Source: Nocardioidaceae bacterium (GTDB lineage: Bacteria > Actinomycetota > Actinomycetes > Propionibacteriales > Nocardioidaceae). From it: a DNA stretch of 27,411 nucleotides. Below are positions 7,013 to 14,645 of the stretch, piece after piece; position 1 is the first letter of the stretch, and the number at the start of each line of letters is the position of its first letter. The DNA is taken from assembly GCA_013696015.1 (NCBI GenBank), contig JACCZI010000303.1, positions 1-27,411 of the forward strand, written 5' to 3'. Position numbers and translations under genes: made by a program. Under the pieces are notes generated by a model. The model was not told where the DNA came from. It searched no databases and saw nothing but the letters and a program-made list of their open reading frames with translations.

Positions 7013-8026
7013 CTAAAGGCTGGTGTACGAGTGCGGCGGCAGCGCCTCGGGGAACGGCAGCCTCGGTTGCGGCGTCGCGTGAGCCGGATCGACCCCGTCG
7101 AACAGGCTGCTCACCGACTCGCCGGCGTGGATGCGGGCGATCGCCTCGGCGAACAGCGGCGCGACCGAGCGGACGCCCAGCTCCGGCCACCCGGACACCG
7201 CGGGAACCGTGTCGGTGGTGACGACCTCGGTGATCGACGGGTGGGTGCTCAGACGCTCGACGGCCTTGCCGGTGAACAACCCGTGCGTGCACGCCACCGA
7301 CGCGCGGTGACAGTCCTGGTCCGAGAGCCGGTCGAGCAGCTCGATGATCGAGCCTCCGGTGGCGATCTCGTCGTCCAGGACGATCGCGTCCCGGCCGGCG
7401 ACATCACCGACGATCGCATCGATCACGACCCGGTCGTCGGAGAGCCGCTGCTTGCTGCCGGCCGCCACGGGCAGCCCGAGCAGACGGGCGAACTGCGTGG
7501 CGGTCTTGGCGTTGCCGAGGTCGGGAGACACCACCACGGTGTCGGTCAGGTCGCGCCCGCGGAAGTGGTCGGCGAGCTCGCCGATCGCGGTGAGGTGGTC
7601 CACCGGCACGGAGAAGAAGCCGTGCACCTGGGGTGCGTGCAACGTCATCGTGATCACCCGGTCGGCGCCGGCGGTCACCAGCATGTCGGCGACCAGTCGG
7701 CCCGCGATGGAGATGCGCGAGGCGTCCTTCTTGTCGGAGCGGGCGTACGCGTAGTGCGGGATGACCGCGGTCACCTGCGACGCAGACGCGCCGCGTGCCG
7801 CGTCGAGCATCAACAGCAGCTCCATCAGGTGCTCCTGCGTCGGCGGCACCAGCGGCTGCACGACGTAGACGTCGCGCTGGCGGCAGTTCGCAAGCAGCTG
7901 CACCTGCAGGCAGTCGTTGCTGAAGCGAGCCGTCGCTGCCGGTGACAGCGGCACCCCGAGCGCCGCGCAGATGCGCCGCGCCAGATCGGGGTGGGCACTC
8001 CCCGAGAACACCACGATCTCGCGCAT
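7013..8026 (-). CDS. prs: Divergent ribose-phosphate pyrophosphokinase (PRPP synthetase) paralogue
   Basis: The 337-residue protein aligns by eye over its whole length with class I PRPP synthetases, which make PRPP from ribose 5-phosphate and ATP. The core TAGADRVITMTLHAPQVHGFFSVP keeps the catalytic His (130). Several signatures are altered, however. The FSDGE motif reads FSNDC (35-39), YARQDRK reads YARSDKK (94-100), the flexible loop KRR is KQR (192-194), and DDxxDTGGT is DDEIATGGS (218-226), losing one Asp of the ribose-phosphate loop. There is also a C-terminal extension ending PPHSYTSL. I infer a secondary, possibly regulatory or altered-specificity enzyme, with the housekeeping prs elsewhere. 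It leads the murI-rdgB operon, in the place where mycobacteria have a rhomboid-type gene. Confidence 0.85.
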   Translation of the reverse strand: MREIVVFSGSAHPDLARRICAALGVPLSPAATARFSNDCLQVQLLANCRQRDVYVVQPLVPPTQEHLMELLLMLDAARGASASQVTAVIPHYAYARSDKKDASRISIAGRLVADMLVTAGADRVITMTLHAPQVHGFFSVPVDHLTAIGELADHFRGRDLTDTVVVSPDLGNAKTATQFARLLGLPVAAGSKQRLSDDRVVIDAIVGDVAGRDAIVLDDEIATGGSIIELLDRLSDQDCHRASVACTHGLFTGKAVERLSTHPSITEVVTTDTVPAVSGWPELGVRSVAPLFAEAIARIHAGESVSSLFDGVDPAHATPQPRLPFPEALPPHSYTSL

Positions 8027-8117
8027 ACGTCACCTCGCGGTCGGTGTCGGGAGTACGTACGCCCGCAGGCTAGCGGCTGGCGCACGGGCGATGCCCGCCC
8101 AGTAGGGTCGGGCGGCT

Positions 8118-8348
8118 ATGACCGAGTCGCTGCTGTTCGGGCTGATCGCTTCGAGTGCCCTGCCGCTAGGGGCGCTCGCTGGCGGGCACCTGAAAATTCC
8201 CAGAAGGGTCCTGGCGGGATTCCTTGCCTTCGCTGCGGGCGCTCTCGCCGACACACTGATGCCGGAGGCGTACGAGCAGGGCGGCCCCACCGTCGCGCTG
8301 AGCACCGCCGCCGGGTTCCTGGCGTCGTTCGTCCTGGCCACGCTCTAG
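8118..8348 (+). CDS. Short ZIP-family-like membrane protein, possibly a fragment
   Basis: The 76-residue sequence resembles the N-terminal two to three helices of ZIP metal permeases: LFGLIASSALPLGALAGG, then RRVLAGFLAFAAGALADTLMPEAYEQGG, where full-length relatives have FAAGAL followed by an E(A/E)YExGG segment. ZIP proteins are usually about 230-300 residues; here a stop follows the third hydrophobic stretch (ASFVLATL), and I see no in-frame continuation before cysM. It is therefore either a small stand-alone membrane protein or the remnant of a permease. It is the only plus-strand gene between two minus-strand runs and is divergent from the PRPP-synthetase-like gene (91 nt gap). The ribosome site is weak. 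Confidence 0.6.
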   Translation: MTESLLFGLIASSALPLGALAGGHLKIPRRVLAGFLAFAAGALADTLMPEAYEQGGPTVALSTAAGFLASFVLATL

Positions 8349-8378
8349 GCCGGCTGTGGTGCCGCCTGACCGACGCCC

Positions 8379-9326
8379 TCAGGCCCAGAGCTGACCTTCG
8401 AGGCTCGCCTCAGCGTCGTCCAGCGTGCCCTCGTACGCACCGGTGGAGAGGTACTTCCACCCGCCGTCGCAGACGACGAACGCGATGTCGGCCGGTTCGC
8501 CGGCGCGCACCGCCCTGGTCGCCTGCGCCAGGGCCGCATGGAGGATGGCGCCCGTCGAGATGCCGGCGAAGATGCCCTCGGTCTCGAGCAGCTCACGTGT
8601 CCGGCGCACCGCGTCCCGCGGCCCAACCGAGAAGCGCGCGTCGACCAGCGACGCGTCGTAGAGCTCGGGGACGAAACCCTCGTCGAGGTTGCGCAACCCG
8701 TACACCAACTCGCCGTAGCGCGGTTCGGCGGCGACGATTCGGACCTGCGGCCGGTGCTCGCGGAAGTACCGGCCGACGCCCATCAACGTGCCGGTGGTGC
8801 CGAGGCCAGCGACGATGTGCGTGACGTCCGGCAGGTCCGCGAGGATCTCGGGTCCGGTGGTCTCGTAGTGCACGTCGGCGTTCGCGGCGTTGCCGTACTG
8901 GTAGAGCATCACCCAGTCGGGATGGTCCCCGGCGAGCTCCTTGGCGACCCTCACCGCCTCGTTGGACCCGCCGGCGGCCGGTGAGGGCACGATCTCCGCC
9001 CCCCACATCGCCAGGAGCTGCCGGCGCTCGGGCGAGGTGTTCTCCGGCATCACGCACACCAGGCGGTAGCCGCGCAGCCTGGCGACCATTGCCAGGGCGA
9101 TGCCGGTGTTACCCGACGTCGGCTCGAGCAGCGTGCAGCCGGGCCGCAGCAGACCGGCCGTCTCGGCACGGCTCACCATGGCGAGCGCCGCGCGGTCCTT
9201 GACGGATCCGGTGGGGTTGCGATCCTCGAGTTTCGCCCACAGGCGTACGTCTCGTGCCGGCGACAGCGTCGGCAGCCCGACCAGCGGAGTCCGCCCGACG
9301 GAGTCGAGCAGCGAGTCGAAGCGCAT
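8379..9326 (-). CDS. cysM: O-phosphoserine sulfhydrylase CysM (CysO-dependent cysteine synthase)
   Basis: This PLP enzyme (315 residues) makes the CysO-cysteine adduct from O-phosphoserine and CysO thiocarboxylate. The PLP lysine is Lys43 in NPTGSVKDR (37-45), and TSGNTGIAL and GTTGTLMGVGR bind the substrate and cofactor phosphate. It matches M. tuberculosis CysM closely in diagnostic places: AAEPRYGELVYGLRN, whose Arg recognises the phosphoserine phosphate, and the C-terminal segment WKYLSTGAYEG through EGQLWA, which in the mycobacterial enzyme folds over the active site. These separate it from O-acetylserine-dependent CysK. It lies 10 nt downstream of cysO in the clpS-DUF2017-mec-cysO-cysM run. 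Confidence 0.96.
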   Translation of the reverse strand: MRFDSLLDSVGRTPLVGLPTLSPARDVRLWAKLEDRNPTGSVKDRAALAMVSRAETAGLLRPGCTLLEPTSGNTGIALAMVARLRGYRLVCVMPENTSPERRQLLAMWGAEIVPSPAAGGSNEAVRVAKELAGDHPDWVMLYQYGNAANADVHYETTGPEILADLPDVTHIVAGLGTTGTLMGVGRYFREHRPQVRIVAAEPRYGELVYGLRNLDEGFVPELYDASLVDARFSVGPRDAVRRTRELLETEGIFAGISTGAILHAALAQATRAVRAGEPADIAFVVCDGGWKYLSTGAYEGTLDDAEASLEGQLWA

Positions 9327-9336
9327 CGCCGCTACG

Positions 9337-9609
9337 TCAGCCGCCGGCGACAGCGGGCAGGATCACGACGACGTCGCCGTCGGAGAGCGGCGTGTCGAGT
9401 CCGCCGGTGAAACGCACGTCCTCGTCATTGACGTACACGTTGACGAAACGGCGCAGCGCTGCCCCGTCGACGATGCGGTCCCGGACACCGGCGTGCGTGT
9501 CCTCGACGTCCTCCATCAGCTCGCGCAGCGTCGCGCCCTCCGCCGACACCACCTTGGCGCCACCGGTATGGGTGCGCAGGATCGTCGGAACACGGACCTC
9601 GATCGCCAT
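9337..9609 (-). CDS. cysO: Sulfur carrier protein CysO (ThiS/MoaD-like)
   Basis: CysO is a 90-residue ubiquitin-fold carrier whose C-terminal diglycine is converted to a thiocarboxylate that donates sulfur to CysM. The sequence begins MAIEVRVPTILRTHTGG, contains FVNVYVNDEDVRFTGGLDTPLSDGD and ends ILPAVAGG, with the essential GG exposed. I start at 9609 because AGGAG lies a few bases upstream on the minus strand; a longer in-frame reading from 9654 has no such support. The neighbours are mec upstream (63 nt gap), which releases cysteine, and cysM downstream, so carrier, synthase and peptidase are co-located as in Rv1334-Rv1336. The sulfurating enzyme (a MoeZ type) is not in this window. Confidence 0.96.
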   Translation of the reverse strand: MAIEVRVPTILRTHTGGAKVVSAEGATLRELMEDVEDTHAGVRDRIVDGAALRRFVNVYVNDEDVRFTGGLDTPLSDGDVVVILPAVAGG

Positions 9610-9672
9610 GCCATCTCCTCGCCATTGCTCGCGCTGCTTGCCTGACTGCGTCAACCGCGTCGGGGGGCTCGG

Positions 9673-10110
9673 TCATTCCGCGGGCTCGGGCGAGGCGACC
9701 ACGGCGACCTCCTCCTCGGTGACCTCGCCGTCGACGATTTGATACGAGCGGAACTCCACCGGGCCCCCGAGGTTGCTGCCCTCGCGCGTGGACACCAGCA
9801 CGTAGTGGGCGCCCGGCTCCTGCGCCAGGGCGATGTCGGTCCGTGAGGGGTACGCCTGTGTCGCGGTGTGGGAGTGATAGATGACGACCGGCTCCTCACC
9901 ACGGGCCTCCATGTCCTGGTACAGCCGGAGCAGGTCGGTGGCGTCGAACTCGTAGAACGTCGGTGACATCGCGGCATTGAGCATCGGCACGTGACGCGTC
10001 GGGCGGTCGGAGCCGACCAGGCCCGCGACGACGCCGCAGGCCTCGTCGGGGTGGTCCCGCCGGGCGTGGTCGACAATCGCGTCGTAGGTCGCCCGTTCGA
10101 TCCGCAGCAC
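9673..10110 (-). CDS. mec: CysO-cysteine peptidase Mec (JAMM/MPN+ metalloprotease)
   Basis: Mec is a zinc peptidase that cleaves the cysteine added to the CysO C-terminus, freeing cysteine and regenerating CysO. The 145-residue protein shows a complete JAMM site: Glu23 in HPDEACGV, then His79-x-His81 and Ser89-x-x-Asp92 within YHSHTATQAYPSRTD. Residues 45-60 (NAAMSPTFYEFDATDL) are typical of the bacterial branch. It is followed by cysO and preceded by the DUF2017 gene, 47 nt upstream. Synteny with M. tuberculosis Rv1334 supports the specific assignment over a generic JAMM isopeptidase. Confidence 0.95.
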   Translation of the reverse strand: MLRIERATYDAIVDHARRDHPDEACGVVAGLVGSDRPTRHVPMLNAAMSPTFYEFDATDLLRLYQDMEARGEEPVVIYHSHTATQAYPSRTDIALAQEPGAHYVLVSTREGSNLGGPVEFRSYQIVDGEVTEEEVAVVASPEPAE

Positions 10111-10157
10111 GCGGTGCAGCGTACGCGGGGCGGCAGGCCCGCAAGGTCGGCCCCGGG

Positions 10158-10742
10158 TCAGTCGCCGAGCGACTGGACCAGCGTCTCCTGGGCGAAGCCG
10201 AGCCAGTCGTAGATGTCGTGCAGGACCGCGGCCGGGTCGTTGTCGGGTATCGCCGACCGGCGGTCGTCGTCCTCGGTGATCTCGAGCCGCGTCGCCAGCG
10301 ACAGCCGGATGTCGTTGAGGCAGCGCAGCCAGGCCTGCACCTGGTCGGCGTCAAGGTCGACGTCCACCTCGACGTCGGAGACCTGCATCTCGTCCTGGGT
10401 CATGCCACCCGCCGTAAGCGACTCGATGACGGTCAGGGCGTTGCGGACCTTGCCCTCGCGCAGACCCTGCTCGGTGAACCGGCGGAACTCGGCCGCCCCC
10501 TCGGCGTCGTCGCGGTACGCGTCGGGGAGGAGTCGCTGCAGCACCGGGTCATCCGGCGGCTGGACCGGCCCCTCCCCCAGACCCACCAGCACCTCGAGCG
10601 GGTCCTGCGGCCCGACCGGCTCTGCCGAGCCGTCGCGCACCAGCTCGGCGACCTGGGCCGCCAAGTTGGCCAGCAGGCGCGCCTCGAGCTGGTCGAGCGA
10701 CACGTACGCCCCTCCGCCCCGCCGCGCCGAGAACGGCTTCAC
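10158..10742 (-). CDS. DUF2017 family protein
   Basis: The protein is 194 residues from a GTG start at 10742 (VKPFSARRGGGAYVSLDQLEARLL) and matches the actinobacterial DUF2017 family, found directly downstream of clpS (Rv1332 position in M. tuberculosis). The function is unknown. It is mostly helical and acidic, with a conserved tail HDIYDWLGFAQETLVQSL. The GTG overlaps the clpS stop by four bases (GTGA on the minus strand), implying translational coupling, so a role linked to ClpS or N-degron proteolysis is a reasonable inference but not shown. Longer in-frame readings run back through clpS and are rejected. Confidence 0.93.
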   Translation of the reverse strand: MKPFSARRGGGAYVSLDQLEARLLANLAAQVAELVRDGSAEPVGPQDPLEVLVGLGEGPVQPPDDPVLQRLLPDAYRDDAEGAAEFRRFTEQGLREGKVRNALTVIESLTAGGMTQDEMQVSDVEVDVDLDADQVQAWLRCLNDIRLSLATRLEITEDDDRRSAIPDNDPAAVLHDIYDWLGFAQETLVQSLGD

Positions 10743-11059
10743 GTGTCGGCCTTCTGCAACGTGGCCCACAGTCCGTAACCGTGCATCGCCTCCACGTCGC
10801 GCTCCATCTCCTCCCGGCTGCCGGTCGACACGACAGCCCTGCCGTCGTGGTGCACCTGCAGCATCAGCTTGTCCGCCTTCCTGGTCGAGTAACCGAAGTA
10901 GCTGCGAAAGACATAGCTGACGTACGACATCAGGTTGACCGGGTCGTTCCACACCAGCGTGACCCACGGCGAGTCAAGGGAGGTGATCTCGTCGAGCTCG
11001 GGCCGCTCGAGCTCGGTGGGCATCGGTGTGGCGGTCACGCTGGGCATTGTCCACGGCAT
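10739..11059 (-). CDS. clpS: ATP-dependent Clp protease adaptor ClpS
   Basis: ClpS delivers N-degron substrates to the ClpC/ClpA unfoldase of the Clp protease. The core PWVTLVWNDPVNLMSYVSYVFRSYFGYS contains the N-end recognition NDPVN and is followed by KADKLMLQVHHDGRAVVSTG and the terminal GLWATLQKA, all typical of the family. The length is 106 residues from 11059 (GAGAGGG just upstream on the minus strand) or 102 from an internal ATG at 11047; the two cannot be separated by sequence. It is the first gene of the clpS-to-cysM unit and is divergent from pncB, with about 50 nt between starts, so the two promoters must be closely packed. Confidence 0.96.
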   Translation of the reverse strand: MPWTMPSVTATPMPTELERPELDEITSLDSPWVTLVWNDPVNLMSYVSYVFRSYFGYSTRKADKLMLQVHHDGRAVVSTGSREEMERDVEAMHGYGLWATLQKADT

Positions 11060-11111
11060 GACCCTCTCGAGACCACAGCGGGCGAGGGCGACGCTCTCCT
11101 ACGCTGTCGCC

Positions 11112-12422
11112 GTGACGTCGACCGCACACACGACTGGACTGCTCACCGACCACTACGAGCTCACCATGCTGCAGGCGGCGCTGCGCAGCGACGCCGCGGG
11201 ACGGCGATGCGTCTTCGAGCTGTTCGCCCGCAGGCTGCCCAGCGGCCGGCGTTACGGGGTCGTCGCAGGCACCAGCCGGGTGCTCGACGCGCTGGCCGAC
11301 TTCCGCTTCGACGACCACGCGCTGGCCTTTCTGCAGGCGCGGCAGGTCGTGGACACCGCGACGCTGGACTGGCTGGCCGCGTACCGATTCGGCGGGGACA
11401 TCTGGGGTTACCCCGAAGGCGAGACCTACTTCCCGGGATCGCCGCTGCTGGTGGTGGAGGGCAGCTTCGCCGAAGCCGTCGTGCTGGAAACGCTCGTGCT
11501 GAGCATCCTCAACCACGACTGCGCCATCGCCTCGGCCGCCTCCCGCATGGTCGGTGTGGCCGACGGACGACCGGTCATCGAGATGGGCGCCCGCCGTACC
11601 CATGAGCTCGCGGCGGTCGCCGCCGCCCGCGCGGCGTACGTCGCAGGCTTCGCGGCCACGGCCAACCTCGCGGCCGGGCAGCGGTACGGCATCCCCACCA
11701 CCGGGACGGCTGCGCACTCGTTCATCCTGCTGCACGACGACGAACGAGCCGCGTTCACCGCACAGGTCGAGTCGTTGGGAGTCGGCACCACGCTGCTCGT
11801 GGATACGTACGACATCACGCAGGCGGTGCGGCTCGCGATCGAGATAGCCGGGACAGACCTGGGCGCTGTGCGCATCGACTCGGGTGACCTGCCGATGCTG
11901 GCTCGAGACGTACGGCGGCAGCTCGACGCGCTCGGTGCCAAGCGGACCCGCGTGGTGGTGACCAGCGACCTCGACGAGTTCGCCATCGCGGCGCTCGCAG
12001 CCGCGCCCGTCGACGGCTACGGCGTCGGGACGGCGCTGGTCACCGGGTCGGGGCATCCGACCTGCGGTTTCGTCTACAAGCTGGTCGCCAGAGCCGCGGG
12101 CCCTGAGGGGACGCTGGTCGCGGTTGCCAAGCGCAGCACGGGCAAGCTGTCGATCGGTGGACGAAAATGGGCGCTCCGGCAGTTGTCCACGACGGGGACC
12201 GCCCGGACCGAGCTTCTCGGCATCGGGACGCCGCCGCGCAACGATGGTGACGACCGCGAGCTGCTCGTGCCCCTGGTCCAGGCCGGTGAGCGGGTGTACG
12301 ACGAGTCGCTGGATCAGATGCGCGAGCGGCATGCCCGTTCCCTGGAAGAGCTACCGCCCGCGGCTCGGCAGCTGTCGCGAGGCGAGCCGGCGATCGAGAC
12401 GGTGTACGAGGAGAAGCGCTGA
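11112..12422 (+). CDS. pncB: Nicotinate phosphoribosyltransferase
   Basis: The enzyme joins nicotinate and PRPP to give nicotinate mononucleotide in NAD salvage. The reading from GTG 11112 (VTSTAHTTGLLTDHYELTMLQAAL) gives 436 residues; the open frame extends further upstream into clpS, but TGLLTDHYELTM is the family's usual N-terminus. Key segments are NHDCAIASAASR (134-145), EMGARRTHE (157-165), GTAAHSF with the His that is phosphorylated in the family (202), and VRIDSGDL. It overlaps pncA by one base (TGATG), so nicotinamide is deamidated and the nicotinate used by one transcription unit. M. tuberculosis pncB1 (Rv1330c) is likewise next to clpS. Confidence 0.96.
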   Translation: MTSTAHTTGLLTDHYELTMLQAALRSDAAGRRCVFELFARRLPSGRRYGVVAGTSRVLDALADFRFDDHALAFLQARQVVDTATLDWLAAYRFGGDIWGYPEGETYFPGSPLLVVEGSFAEAVVLETLVLSILNHDCAIASAASRMVGVADGRPVIEMGARRTHELAAVAAARAAYVAGFAATANLAAGQRYGIPTTGTAAHSFILLHDDERAAFTAQVESLGVGTTLLVDTYDITQAVRLAIEIAGTDLGAVRIDSGDLPMLARDVRRQLDALGAKRTRVVVTSDLDEFAIAALAAAPVDGYGVGTALVTGSGHPTCGFVYKLVARAAGPEGTLVAVAKRSTGKLSIGGRKWALRQLSTTGTARTELLGIGTPPRNDGDDRELLVPLVQAGERVYDESLDQMRERHARSLEELPPAARQLSRGEPAIETVYEEKR

Positions 12423-12991
12423 TGACCAGGGCCCTGATCGTGACCGATGTGCAGAACGACTTTTGCGAGGGCGGGTCGCTCGCGGTGGCTGGTGGTGCCG
12501 AGGTGGCCGGGCGCATCGGCGCGCTGCTCGCCCACCACGGGTACGACGTCGTGGTCGCGACGAAGGACCACCACATCGACCCGGGCAGCCACTTCTCGGA
12601 GCAACCCGACTACGTCGACTCGTGGCCGCGCCACTGCGTGGTGGGCACGGTGGGTGCGGAGTTCCATCCGGCCCTGCAGCCCCGGCCGTTCGAGGCGGTG
12701 TTCCACAAAGGCGAGTTCGAGCCGGCGTACAGCGGGTTCCAAGGCACCAACGACGAGGGACACGCGCTCACGACCTGGTTGCGTGACCGAGATGTCGTCT
12801 CGGTCGACGTGTGCGGAATCGCGACCGACTACTGCGTGCGGTCGACGGCGCTGGACGCCGCTCGTGCGGGCTTCGCAGCCACGGTGCTGGTCGACCTCAC
12901 CGCCGCGGTGGCGCCCGACCGCGTCGGCGTCACGCTGCAGGCGCTGGCTGACGCCGGCGTCCGCATCCAGCAATCCCCCTACTGCTCGTAG
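12422..12991 (+). CDS. pncA: Nicotinamidase
   Basis: PncA hydrolyses nicotinamide to nicotinate (the same family activates pyrazinamide in mycobacteria). The 189-residue protein has the full isochorismatase-fold triad: Asp9 in VTDVQNDF, Lys96 in FHKGEF and Cys138 in GIATDYCVR. The metal site is Asp49, His51, His57 and His71 within KDHHIDPGSHF and WPRHC, the same spacing as the M. tuberculosis enzyme. The ATG overlaps the pncB stop (TGATG), so the pair is translationally coupled. The 3' end overlaps the convergent DUF2630 gene by 13 bases. Confidence 0.97.
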   Translation: MTRALIVTDVQNDFCEGGSLAVAGGAEVAGRIGALLAHHGYDVVVATKDHHIDPGSHFSEQPDYVDSWPRHCVVGTVGAEFHPALQPRPFEAVFHKGEFEPAYSGFQGTNDEGHALTTWLRDRDVVSVDVCGIATDYCVRSTALDAARAGFAATVLVDLTAAVAPDRVGVTLQALADAGVRIQQSPYCS

Positions 12992-13218
12992 TGCTCCACC
13001 GTGCCGGCCGATCGCACATGGGCTGCCCCCGGGTCCTCCCCGATCTCTCGACGTGGTGCCCGACGCTGCCGCAGCAGGTCCCAGCATTGGTCGAGCCGAA
13101 CCTCGAGCTTGGACAAGCGCGCCGAATCTCCGGCTACGCCCTCACCCCCACTGCGAAGCCGGTGCTCCTCCTCTACCAACGCGTCGATACGAGCCAGGAC
13201 GTCCTCGTCGTCTACCAC
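12979..13218 (-). CDS. DUF2630 family protein
   Basis: The protein is 79 residues from the GTG at 13218 (VVDDEDVLARIDALVEEEHRLR) and belongs to the small actinobacterial DUF2630 family: DALVEEEHRLR, then LEVRLDQCWDLLRQRRA and EDPGAAHVRSAGTVEHYEQ are its hallmarks. It looks like a helical, coiled-coil-forming cytosolic protein; the function is unknown. The ribosome site for this GTG is weak, but GAGGAG occurs about 15 nt upstream, and extending further upstream gives unrelated proline/arginine-rich sequence. It shares 13 bases with the 3' end of pncA. hmgA ends about 100 nt upstream on the same strand. Confidence 0.85.
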   Translation of the reverse strand: MVDDEDVLARIDALVEEEHRLRSGGEGVAGDSARLSKLEVRLDQCWDLLRQRRAPRREIGEDPGAAHVRSAGTVEHYEQ

Positions 13219-13319
13219 GGCGCCGACCGTAGGCTCCTCGCGCGTGGCGCAAGTCGCGGTGACGCCCACCTTGGGCGCCACACTGCGCCACTCGTGGCGG
13301 ATCGGCAGGGCGGGCAGGG

Positions 13320-14534
13320 TCAGAGGCGGCGGCCGCTCCACGTCCAGGCGTAGGCACCGTCGTCACTGGCCAGGCCGCCCTCGCCGAGCTCGAGGGGTCG
13401 GAACGTGTCGACCATGACCGCCAGCTCGTCGAAGTACTCCGCCCCCAGCGCAGCCTCGATCGCATCCGGCTGCGGCCCGTGCGGGTGCCCGCCCGGGTGC
13501 AGGGTGATCGAGCCCTTGTCGATCCCCGACCCCTTGCGCGCCTCGTAGTCGCCGTCGACATAGAACATCACCTCGTCGGAGTCGACGTTCGAGTGGTAGT
13601 ACGGCACCGGCACCGCCAGCGGGTGGTAGTCGACCTTGCGCGGCACGAAGTTGCACACCACGAAGTTGGATGCCTCGAACACCTGGTGCACCGGTGGTGG
13701 CTGATGGATCCGGCCCGTGATCGGCTCGAAGTCGGCCACGTTGAACGTGTACGGGTACAGGCACCCATCCCATCCGACCACGTCGAACGGATGCGTGGCG
13801 TACGTCATCTGTGTGCCGACCAGACCGCTCGGCCCCTTTCCCCGGTGCTTGACGAGCACAGCCACGTCCTCGCCGTCGACGAGCAGCGGCTCAGTTGGCC
13901 CCTGTAGATCGCGCTCGCAGTACGGGGCGTGCTCAAGCAGCTGGCCGTATCGCGACAGGTACCGCTTCGGGGGCGCGATGTGGCTGTTGGCCTCGATCGC
14001 GTACGCCCGCAACGGCTCCCTGCTCGCATCAGGCAGCCAGCGGTGCGTCGTGGCGCGCGGGATCAGCACGTAGTCGCCTTGGCGAACGTCGAGCACGCCG
14101 AAAACGGTCTCGACCCGGGCAGTTCCGGATTCGACGTAGACGCATTCGTCGCCCACGGCGTTGCGGTAGTACGGCGAGTCGGTGCCCGCCACGACGTACG
14201 AAATGCGTACGTCGCCGTTGCCCAGCAGCAACCGGCGACCGGTCACCACGTCGATGTCGGTGTGCTCGCCTTCCTTGAACAGCTCGTGCAAGCGAAGGTG
14301 GCGCGGCGTCAGTGGATGGTTCGCTGTTGTTGTGACGTCCGGGAGCTCCCACACCTGAGCGGCCACGATCGAGGACGGCACACCCCGGTGGTAGAGGAGC
14401 GAGGAGTCCGAGGAGAATCCCTCCTCCCCCATCAGCTCCTCATAGTGCAGCTGCCCCGCCCGGGGTCCATCGCTCACGCGGAACTGCGTGTGCCGCTTGG
14501 GTGGAACCTCACCTATGCGCTGGTAATGAACCAT
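13320..14534 (-). CDS. hmgA: Homogentisate 1,2-dioxygenase
   Basis: HmgA opens the homogentisate ring to maleylacetoacetate in tyrosine and phenylalanine breakdown, using Fe(II). The 404-residue protein keeps the iron ligands His314 (YYHSNVDSDE), Glu321 and His352 (HPGGHPHGP), along with DVVGWDGCLYPYTFNV and RIHQPPPVHQVFEA. I start at 14534 because GGAGG lies 7 nt upstream on the minus strand; an in-frame ATG at 14555 precedes that site. It is divergent from the IFPPG gene and fah, with 111 nt between starts, so one control region probably serves both directions. Bacterial HGDs of this shorter class lack some of the length of the animal enzyme (about 440). Confidence 0.96.
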   Translation of the reverse strand: MVHYQRIGEVPPKRHTQFRVSDGPRAGQLHYEELMGEEGFSSDSSLLYHRGVPSSIVAAQVWELPDVTTTANHPLTPRHLRLHELFKEGEHTDIDVVTGRRLLLGNGDVRISYVVAGTDSPYYRNAVGDECVYVESGTARVETVFGVLDVRQGDYVLIPRATTHRWLPDASREPLRAYAIEANSHIAPPKRYLSRYGQLLEHAPYCERDLQGPTEPLLVDGEDVAVLVKHRGKGPSGLVGTQMTYATHPFDVVGWDGCLYPYTFNVADFEPITGRIHQPPPVHQVFEASNFVVCNFVPRKVDYHPLAVPVPYYHSNVDSDEVMFYVDGDYEARKGSGIDKGSITLHPGGHPHGPQPDAIEAALGAEYFDELAVMVDTFRPLELGEGGLASDDGAYAWTWSGRRL

Positions 14535-14602
14535 GGCGACACCTCCAGGCGTCATGTCGAGCCGAGCGTTGATCGAGCTGCGCGTTGGTCGGCGGGCGAG
14601 AC

Positions 14603-14615
14603 GTACGGGCCGTAC
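14603..14615. promoter_or_regulatory. GTACGG-G-CCGTAC palindrome between hmgA and the IFPPG gene
   Basis: A perfect 6-bp inverted repeat with a one-base centre lies 31 nt upstream of the GTG at 14646, in the 111-nt divergent region. The position suits an operator for one or both genes. No regulator can be assigned. GTACG is common in this genome, so chance is possible. Confidence 0.35.
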
Positions 14616-14645
14616 CAGTCTGCACGATGGGATAGCGTCGCGGGC

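Noticed and set aside
6449..7945. 498-codon plus-strand open frame
   Set aside because: It is antisense to murI and the PRPP-synthetase paralogue, both clearly coding on the minus strand; its Arg/Gly/His-rich sequence is a shadow.
10974..12332. 452-codon minus-strand open frame
   Set aside because: It is antisense to pncB, which has full family motifs.
13929..14645. Upstream extension of the IFPPG open frame
   Set aside because: It is antisense to hmgA; family-like sequence begins only after the GTG at 14646.
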